Shown here in pieces: positions 7,604 through 15,142 of a stretch of 15,142 nt of DNA. Every line of letters begins with the position of its first letter. Position 1 is the first letter of the stretch. The notes beneath the pieces were generated by a model, which did not search any database, had not been told where the DNA came from, and worked only from the letters and a program-made list of their open reading frames with translations. The stretch spans positions 1 to 15,142 of the forward strand of contig CAYGWP010000058.1 in assembly GCA_964353455.1 (NCBI GenBank). Direction: 5' to 3'. Origin of the DNA: CAYGWP01 sp964353455. GTDB lineage: Bacteria; Planctomycetota; Phycisphaerae; FEN-1346. The translations under genes and the position numbers were made by a program.

Positions 7604-7830
7604 TTGCCCCTACGGCGTGCAGACGAGGGCCACTGCGCGGACGGAACCGAAGGCGCGCCTGGTCATCGCGGCCGGCGCGGCAACTTGACGGGCCTCTTTC
7701 CGGACGCCGACCCGGCTGCCGCTTTCAGAGCCTTCCTCAACCGCCTCGCCGACGACCCGCCAACCGCGCCCCGCGTTTGGAGCCGCGTGCGCGCTGGCCA
7801 CGAGGGTCTCCGTGTGCCAAGCCGCAGAGG

Positions 7831-7929
7831 CTCATCAAAGGCAAGCCTGGCGCCCGCGTGGAACTCGCGGTGACGTTCCAGGGCGGACGCAGGCATCTGC
7901 CCATCGTCACGCTCCACCGGGTGGCGTGA
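7831..7929 (+). pseudogene. Possible remnant of a PDZ-domain protein
   Basis: A 32-codon stretch ending in TGA 7927-7929 begins LIKGKPGARVELAVTF and ends LPIVTLHRVA. It resembles the last strands of PDZ domains in C-terminal-processing (S41-type) peptidases, where 'I-x-G-x-x-G-x-x-V-x-L-x-V-x-R' is followed by 'V-T-L-x-R'. The upstream part of such a protein is not readable in this frame. The plus orientation is opposite to the flanking genes. I rate this as a weak match that could be chance. Confidence 0.25.
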
Positions 7930-8074
7930 CGGCATTCCCCCTGACCCGTTCGTCTGGGGCCGCGGTTACCTTACCTTTGGCTTCCGGCGGCGATTCCGTG
8001 GCCTTCGGGCGGGGATGGGCGGGGTTCCTTGAGGCCCGGGCCACCAGTGCATTCTGACGGGAAACCAAGTACGC

Positions 8075-10321
8075 TCACTTCGAGTATGCCTTGACCCCAC
8101 AGGCACCCGCCAGATCGACGGCGCAGCGGAAACCGATCGTGCTGCACCGATCGAGGCCGGGCCAGGTCATCAGGAACTTGGTGGCGAAGTTCGCCGGGCG
8201 CGGGCCGCCGTCCACATACCAGGTTGACCCCTTGGCCGCGAACCAGGACCCGCCGCGGATGATGCAGAACCGGGTGCGGCCGTCGCTGCGCTCGCTTTCG
8301 GTCCATTGCCACACGTTGCCGCACATGTCGTAGCAACCGAACGGTGACCGTCCTCCCGGAAACGCCTTCACGGATGTTGTGCCGCCGGTCTCGCCGCCAT
8401 TGCAGCGGCCCGGTTCCATCTGCTCACCCCACGGATACTTCCGGCCGTCGGCCCCCTGCGCCGCGTATTGGCACTCTTCCTCGGTGGGCAGACGTTTGCC
8501 GGCCCACTTGGCGTACGCCCGAGCGTCATCGAGGTCCACGTAAACTACCGGATGATCCTCCTTGCCGGCGGGCGGACGGCCGTCCGTCCAGTGCTTCAGG
8601 AAGTTCTGCGGATGTTTCGGCTTGTATCCGCCCATACGGGCCGTATGGCCGGCCTTGAGGAACTCGGCGAACTGGGCGTTGGTTACCAGCGTTTCGTCCA
8701 TCGCGAACCGCTTCAGTACAACGCTACGACGGAAAACCTGTATCTTGAACGTATAGGACCCTTTGAAGGTGTGGTCCGCCGGCGGCTTAGACTCGTAGAA
8801 GCCGCACTCCCGCGCCCGCATGTCGGTGCTCAACTCGACGGTAGCGGCGGGGATCTCCACCATGCCCTCCGGCACGCGCGGGTGTGGCGTGGCAGGCGCC
8901 ATGGGGAGGAGCCGCGTCTCGCGTTGCGGCGTGCTGGCGTCGAAATCGGCCCGGGCGCTCAGGCGCGACTGCTGCTCAAGGAACTGCACGAAGTCGGCGC
9001 CCAGGTCCTTGTCGGCAGCGGAGAGATAGCAGCCGATGCCGCGCGGCGGGATGGTGCCGGAAAGAGCCACGGTCTCGCCCTCGGTTTTCCCGGCAGCCTC
9101 ACGGCCGGCCACAAGGTCGAAATAGCGATGGCCCGGCCCGGCGGGCGCCTTCAGGAGCACGCCGGTGACACCATCTTTCCTGCGGTTCACGAGCGTCCAT
9201 AGCCGCAGGCCGCCGCCTTCCCAGAGCGAGGCATAGACGCCGGGCTGCTCGGTGGGCACGAGCGGCGTCCATTCTTCGCCTTGGAATATCTTGGTGAACC
9301 GCCGCTGGATGGGCAGCATGGCCCGAAGGATCGAGCGATCGCGCGGGTTCCACGGCACCCATGAGCCGAACACGTTCTCCCAGACCATCATGCCGCTGCC
9401 GTTCATCCAGGCGGTATGCAACTCGTTGCTGTGGTCATATTCCCAGCGTTTGATCTCGTGCTGCATGTGGCGCCGCTCAAGCCACTTGTGGCGCAGCACG
9501 CCCGGTACCGCACTGTCGCTGAACCATTGCGCCCACGAGGCATGGTGGTCTTGGAGATTCCTCAGGGGCAGTGCGCCTTCGCCTTCGAGAATCACTCCGG
9601 GGCGTGTCGCGTCGAGTTTGGCGCGGAGGTCGGCCGCACCCCGATTCATGGTGTCGAGGAAAATGCCGTCCACGTCGAGCGCCTGCACCATCTCGACCAG
9701 CACGTCGATGTCCGACTTCTCCTCGCGCCGGGTGCCGCCGTCCCACGGGTTGTAGTCGATGTAGACCTTCACGCCGTGCTGCTGAAACTGGTGAACGACG
9801 GCGCGCAGGCCGGTCAGGCCGCCGGGCAAGTCGCGGTAGAAGTCGAACTGGTTACGCTCATCGACCCCGATGCGCGGGTACGCCTGCCAGAGCACGATGC
9901 TGTCGTACCCGCCGAACTCCCGCCGGCCGTGGTCGAGGAAGGCGTCCACCGTATAACGCCCGCCGCGCCAGTCGTAGAACGCCTCGTCACACGTCATCAG
10001 GAAGCAGCAGGCGTAGTTCGAGGCCGCCCACTGGAACTCCTTGCGATGGTAGAACGCGTCGTTGTACTTCAGTTGGGCTTTGGTATCCTCGCGCCACTTG
10101 GCCAGCGCCTCGCGGAAACCCGGCCACTCGGCCGGGTCGTTGGGCGCGGGGACCGGGTTATTGTTCATGCGGGCCTGCATATCGGACAGGGCGGCGGGCC
10201 GCGTCGCGTTCGTGTCGCTCTGCGGGGCAGCCCGGATAGACGTGAGCCCGACGCCCCAGGTCGCGGCCGCTCCGGCGCCGGCTGCAAATCTCAGGAATCC
10301 CCTCCTCGGCATCCTGTTCAT
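8075..10321 (-). CDS. Tat-exported fusion: glycoside-hydrolase-like barrel plus FGE-type domain
   Basis: This 748-residue protein starts at ATG 10321, with AGGAG five bases upstream and a twin-arginine signal (PRRGFLRFAAGAGAAATWG, residues 5-23). The frame stays open 135 codons further, but that stretch is translated repeats and is rejected. Residues about 85-345 look like a TIM barrel: YDSIVLWQAYPRIG (139-152), VKVYIDYNPWD (184-194), DVDGIFLDTMNRG (216-228, Asp223 a candidate catalytic residue) and ILEGEG (244-249). A beta-domain (about 355-435), typical of glycoside hydrolase C-termini, follows. Residues about 485-736 are an FGE-type domain: MVEIPAATVELS, KRLPTEEECQYAAQG (609-623), FGCYDMCGNVWQW (661-673), CIIRGGSW (686-693) and IGFRCAVD (729-736). 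The cysteine pair after GGSW is absent, so formylglycine formation is not expected. Acting on an extracellular glycan is an inference. No intergenic operon partner is close. Confidence 0.7.
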   Translation of the reverse strand: MNRMPRRGFLRFAAGAGAAATWGVGLTSIRAAPQSDTNATRPAALSDMQARMNNNPVPAPNDPAEWPGFREALAKWREDTKAQLKYNDAFYHRKEFQWAASNYACCFLMTCDEAFYDWRGGRYTVDAFLDHGRREFGGYDSIVLWQAYPRIGVDERNQFDFYRDLPGGLTGLRAVVHQFQQHGVKVYIDYNPWDGGTRREEKSDIDVLVEMVQALDVDGIFLDTMNRGAADLRAKLDATRPGVILEGEGALPLRNLQDHHASWAQWFSDSAVPGVLRHKWLERRHMQHEIKRWEYDHSNELHTAWMNGSGMMVWENVFGSWVPWNPRDRSILRAMLPIQRRFTKIFQGEEWTPLVPTEQPGVYASLWEGGGLRLWTLVNRRKDGVTGVLLKAPAGPGHRYFDLVAGREAAGKTEGETVALSGTIPPRGIGCYLSAADKDLGADFVQFLEQQSRLSARADFDASTPQRETRLLPMAPATPHPRVPEGMVEIPAATVELSTDMRARECGFYESKPPADHTFKGSYTFKIQVFRRSVVLKRFAMDETLVTNAQFAEFLKAGHTARMGGYKPKHPQNFLKHWTDGRPPAGKEDHPVVYVDLDDARAYAKWAGKRLPTEEECQYAAQGADGRKYPWGEQMEPGRCNGGETGGTTSVKAFPGGRSPFGCYDMCGNVWQWTESERSDGRTRFCIIRGGSWFAAKGSTWYVDGGPRPANFATKFLMTWPGLDRCSTIGFRCAVDLAGACGVKAYSK

Positions 10322-10326
10322 GGTGG

Positions 10327-10331
10327 CTCCT
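10327..10331 (-). promoter_or_regulatory. Ribosome binding site fixing the start of the GH-FGE gene
   Basis: AGGAG lies five bases before ATG 10321, which opens directly into the twin-arginine signal. A second in-frame ATG at 10312 is spaced less well. Confidence 0.65.
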
Positions 10332-10362
10332 GGAAGCCGGCAACGCCACTGGTGACTCGGGC

Positions 10363-10391
10363 ATCGTAGCAGGGTGCAGCAACCGCGCCAA
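10363..10391 (-). promoter_or_regulatory. Candidate sigma70-type promoter for the GH-FGE gene
   Basis: On the minus strand TTGGCG (10386-10391) and TACGAT (10363-10368) are 17 bases apart, each matching consensus at 4 of 6 positions. The start of transcription would fall about 35 bases before ATG 10321. Confidence 0.3.
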
Positions 10392-10450
10392 GACAACCTG
10401 GTCGGGCTTCGCTGAAGGGGGCGCCGACGGATTGTGGCAAGAGACGCTAT

Positions 10451-10486
10451 CAAGAACGCCAAGGACGCCAAGAACGCCAAGAGCGC
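10451..10486. repeat. Four tandem 9-base repeats
   Basis: Four consecutive units read CAAGAACGC, CAAGGACGC, CAAGAACGC and CAAGAGCGC. Two inverted units, GCGCTCTTG, follow at 10503-10520. The 9-base period keeps any frame open through it, which explains the overlong reading frames here. There are no spacers, so this is not a CRISPR array. Confidence 0.8.
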
Positions 10487-10521
10487 CAACCCCTGGAGAT
10501 TGGCGCTCTTGGCGCTCTTGG
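10468..10521. repeat. Long inverted repeat (22-pair hairpin)
   Basis: The arm at 10468-10489 pairs with 10500-10521 with one mismatch (10474 against 10515). The inner 15 pairs (CGCCAAGAGCGCCAA with its complement) are perfect, around a 10-base loop CCCCTGGAGA. No T-run follows on either strand, so it is not a standard terminator. It is built from the 9-base tandem units and their inversion, suggesting it grew by inverted duplication. Confidence 0.7.
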
Positions 10522-10571
10522 GCCGGGCAGGAGATCTGATTGGGGTGGAAGCGGGGGGGAACCCCAACAGA

Positions 10572-10604
10572 TTGTGGCAGGAGACGCTCGTGCCACAATT
10601 TTTC
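10572..10604 (+). terminator. Terminator-like palindrome followed by five T
   Basis: ATTGTGGCAGGAG (10572-10584) pairs with CTCGTGCCACAAT (10588-10600), 12 of 13 positions, around a 3-base loop. A run of five T (10600-10604) follows on the plus strand. The shape is that of an intrinsic terminator, yet no plus-strand gene lies upstream, and half of the hairpin is present as a separate copy at 10431-10448. I therefore favour a palindromic repeat element that happens to resemble a terminator; a leader terminator for the DUF1846 gene would need a promoter upstream of it. Confidence 0.4.
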
Positions 10605-10734
10605 GGCGCACCCTCGCTGAAGGGGGCACGGCACCGGGAAGAAGTGGGTCGGAGCCATCTCCATTTTCTACTCTTGCCAGAAGGCCTGAGAAGACCAGAT
10701 GCAATCGCTCTGAGGGTGGCCAGCAAAAGCGGCC

Positions 10735-10762
10735 TTGCAGAAGCCCGCGGGCAGTGTAGAAT
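10735..10762 (+). promoter_or_regulatory. Candidate promoter of the DUF1846 gene
   Basis: TTGCAG (10735-10740) and TAGAAT (10757-10762) are 16 bases apart, matching the -35 and -10 consensus at 4 and 5 of 6 positions. The leader before ATG 10897 would be about 128 bases. It lies downstream of the terminator-like palindrome, so that palindrome would not affect this transcript. Confidence 0.35.
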
Positions 10763-10896
10763 CCATCAGACGACCTACGACCACGGTGGGCACAGGTGTG
10801 TCCGGGGAAGGACTGGATAACACGAGGCGCCAAAAGACGCGGCATTCACAAGCGGCGGCGCGGCAAGTCGGGCAATGGCGGGTAAAGGAATAGACC

Positions 10897-12471
10897 ATGA
10901 AAGAAGGGCACACAACCGTCTCAAACCGCACGACGGGCATGGAGGGCAAGTCTCCCGGCCCGGCGGTCGGTTTCGACAACGCCCGCTATCTACAGGACCA
11001 GACGGCGGCCATCCTGGAGCAGGTCGGGCGCTTCGGCAACAAATTGTACCTGGAGTTCGGCGGCAAACTCCTGTTTGATTATCACGCTGCCAGAGTACTG
11101 CCCGGCTTCGACCCGAATGTCAAGATGCGACTGCTCCAGCAACTGAAGGACAAGGCGGACATCATCTTGTGTATCTACGCCGGTGACATCGAACGCAAGA
11201 AACTGCGGGCCGACTTCGGGATCACCTACGACGTGGATGCTCTGAAACTGATTGACGACCTGCGCGACTGGGATATTGAGATTCGGGCGGTCGTCATCAC
11301 GCGGTTCGACAATCAGCCCGGGGCCACCATTTTCAAGAACAAACTCGAGCGTCGCGGCATTCGCGTTTACGCTCATCGTGCGACGCAGGGGTATCCGACC
11401 AATGTGGACCTGATCGTCAGCGACGCCGGCTACGGGGCTAACGAGCACATCGAAACGGCCAACCCGCTGGTCGTGGTCACCGGTCCCGGCCCCGGCAGCG
11501 GCAAACTGGCCACGTGCCTGTCGCAGCTCTATCACGATCACCAGCGCGGCATCCGTTCAGGTTACGCAAAGTTCGAGACATTCCCGATCTGGAACCTGCC
11601 TCTGAAACATCCCGTCAACGTGGCGTACGAGGCGGCCACCGCCGACATCGCCGACTTCAACCTCATTGACCCGTTCCACCTGGAAGCGTATGGGCAGACG
11701 GCCGTCAACTACAACCGCGATGTCGAGATATTCCCTGTCCTGAAGCGCATCCTGGAACGGATCACTGGCGGCAAGGCGCCGTATCAATCCCCTACGGACA
11801 TGGGAGTCAATCGTGCCGGCTTTGCCATCACGGACGACCAGGCCTGCTGCGCGGCGGCGCGGCAGGAGGTGATCCGTCGGTACTTCCGCTCTGCCTGCGA
11901 GCACGTGTTGGGTTTTGTAGGCAAGGACACGGTTGAGCGATCGGAACTCCTCATGGAGGAACTCGGCATGTCGCCGACTGACCGGCGGGTCGTCGGGGCC
12001 GCGAGGGAAGCCGCCGAGCAGGCCAAGCGGGTTCAGAAGGGCAACAAGGGGATCTTCTGCGGCGCCGCCATCGAGTTGCCCGACGGCTCGATCGTCACCG
12101 GCAAAAACTCCCCGCTGATGCACGCCTCCTCCAGCCTGGTCTTCAACGCCATCAAGGCTCTGGCGGAGATCCCGGATCGGTTACACCTTTTGTCACCGGC
12201 CATCATTGACTCCATTGCCGGCCTCAAGAAGAACATCCTGAACTCGCGAAGCGTCAGCCTCGATCTGGAAGAAGCCCTGATCGCCCTCTCGATCAGCGCA
12301 GCCACCAACCCGACGGCTCAACTGGCGATGGACAAACTGAAGGACCTGCGCGGCTGCGAGGTTCATCTGACGCACATTCCCCGCCCCGGTGACGAGGCGG
12401 GCCTGCGTCGCCTGGGCGTGAACTTGACCAGTGAACCGAATTTTTCAACCCGGGACCTCTGCCAAGCGTAA
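10897..12471 (+). CDS. DUF1846 (UPF0371) family protein
   Basis: This is a full-length member, 524 residues, of a conserved family of unknown biochemical function. Diagnostic segments are GFDNARYLQDQ (25-35), KLYLEFGGKLLFDYHAARVL (49-68), ICIYAGDIER-like text at 91-100, RADFGITYD (104-112) and TQGYPTNVDLIVSDAGYG (163-180). TGPGPGSGK (195-203) recalls a phosphate-binding loop, and PTDMGVNRAGFAITDD (299-314) is also family-like. The start is ATG 10897, backed by AAAGGAA at 10884-10890. This adds about 24 residues before the point where the family usually begins; ATG 10939 is a weaker alternative. No signal peptide is seen, so it is cytoplasmic. It is divergent from the GH-FGE gene and converges on carB, so it is likely a single-gene transcript. 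Family assignment is from recalled sequence, with high confidence; I assign no function. Confidence 0.88.
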   Translation: MKEGHTTVSNRTTGMEGKSPGPAVGFDNARYLQDQTAAILEQVGRFGNKLYLEFGGKLLFDYHAARVLPGFDPNVKMRLLQQLKDKADIILCIYAGDIERKKLRADFGITYDVDALKLIDDLRDWDIEIRAVVITRFDNQPGATIFKNKLERRGIRVYAHRATQGYPTNVDLIVSDAGYGANEHIETANPLVVVTGPGPGSGKLATCLSQLYHDHQRGIRSGYAKFETFPIWNLPLKHPVNVAYEAATADIADFNLIDPFHLEAYGQTAVNYNRDVEIFPVLKRILERITGGKAPYQSPTDMGVNRAGFAITDDQACCAAARQEVIRRYFRSACEHVLGFVGKDTVERSELLMEELGMSPTDRRVVGAAREAAEQAKRVQKGNKGIFCGAAIELPDGSIVTGKNSPLMHASSSLVFNAIKALAEIPDRLHLLSPAIIDSIAGLKKNILNSRSVSLDLEEALIALSISAATNPTAQLAMDKLKDLRGCEVHLTHIPRPGDEAGLRRLGVNLTSEPNFSTRDLCQA

Positions 12472-12512
12472 GGATTCCAGAACGCATCCCGGGTCATGAC
12501 ACCAGGTACAGA

Positions 12513-12535
12513 GCGGGTTCCGGATTTGAACCCGC
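12513..12535. terminator. Hairpin between convergent genes, resembling a tRNA 3' end
   Basis: GCGGGTT (12513-12519) pairs with AACCCGC (12529-12535), seven pairs around a 9-base loop, in the 78-base gap between the DUF1846 and carB stops. It could act as a two-way terminator, though no T-run follows. Read on the minus strand it gives CGCGGGTTCAAATCC, which looks like a tRNA T-arm with its TTCAAAT loop. The 5' two thirds of a tRNA are missing, because the carB end occupies that place, so no tRNA gene is called. Confidence 0.4.
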
Positions 12536-12549
12536 GACCAGGCGACACA

Positions 12550-15142
<2,593 letters not shown>

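Larger units (their letters stand above)
7445..8074. other. 630-base intergenic region with a palindrome and a possible gene remnant
   Basis: No intact gene is visible between the GH-FGE gene and the FGE-ASST gene. The region holds a REP-like inverted repeat (7571-7603) and, on the plus strand, a frame resembling the end of a PDZ domain (7831-7929), both listed separately. Other long frames here lack starts, ribosome binding sites and recognisable content. I found no intrinsic terminator after the stop at 8075. The gap suggests that the GH-FGE gene is transcribed separately from the two ASST genes. Confidence 0.5.
10409..10628. repeat. Intergenic mosaic of direct repeats
   Basis: Two segments recur. 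TCGCTGAAGGGGGC is found at 10409-10422 and again at 10615-10628. ATTGTGGCAAGAGACGCT at 10431-10448 recurs with one change at 10572-10589. In the first pair of copies the order is GAAGGGGGC then ATTGTGGCA; in the second it is reversed. The segments bracket the tandem and inverted repeats listed below. This looks like an accreted repeat element, not coding DNA, and the minus-strand frame running through it is not a gene. Confidence 0.6.

Noticed and set aside
4765..10321. Active formylglycine-generating enzymes maturing sulfatases
   Set aside because: Both FGE-type domains lack the two cysteines after the GGS-aromatic motif, both proteins are exported in fused form, and no sulfatase gene is in the window.
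10451..10520. CRISPR array
   Set aside because: The repeats are nine bases long, directly abutting, without spacers, and then inverted.
10322..10726. N-terminal extension of 135 codons on the GH-FGE gene
   Set aside because: It translates the 9-base repeats and hairpins into low-complexity text and would place the twin-arginine signal inside the protein. ATG 10321 has a good AGGAG site.

Overview
The window comes from a GC-rich bacterium that is most likely an uncultured member of the Planctomycetota or a close relative. The grounds are several large exported proteins with Sec or Tat signals, repeated use of formylglycine-generating-enzyme (FGE)-type modules, a DUF6259-like secreted barrel style of architecture, a Tat-type metallophosphatase, and wide gene spacing with repeat-filled gaps. 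This assignment is an inference from gene style; no rRNA or other taxonomic marker is present.

Layout. Positions 1-586 hold no supportable gene. From 587 to 10321 everything reads on the minus strand. In the order of transcription these are: a Tat-exported protein joining a glycoside-hydrolase-like barrel to an FGE-type domain (10321-8075); a 630-base gap with a REP-like palindrome and a possible PDZ remnant; a signal-peptide protein fusing an FGE-type domain to an arylsulfotransferase(ASST)-type beta-propeller (7410-4765); a second, stand-alone ASST-type propeller that is a clear paralog (4713-3085); a tiny signal-peptide-like reading frame (3062-2964); an exported clan GH-A-like protein (2902-1211); and a Tat-type metallophosphatase interrupted by an in-frame stop and missing its C-terminal half (1198-587). 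From 10322 to 10896 lies a divergent intergenic region packed with tandem and inverted repeats. The last third is housekeeping in nature: a DUF1846 (UPF0371) protein on the plus strand (10897-12471), converging on the large subunit of carbamoyl-phosphate synthase on the minus strand (12550 to the right edge, 5' end outside the window).

Working together. The five exported or once-exported proteins look like a cell-envelope or periplasmic set. Two carry FGE-type folds without the cysteine pair that true formylglycine-generating enzymes need, so these modules are probably binding or structural domains or act in other chemistry. The two propellers look like a tandem duplication in which only the fused copy keeps the arginine expected in the ASST active site. 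The FGE-ASST fusion and the asymmetric loss of that arginine are the most interesting features. The substrate of the set cannot be read from the sequence.
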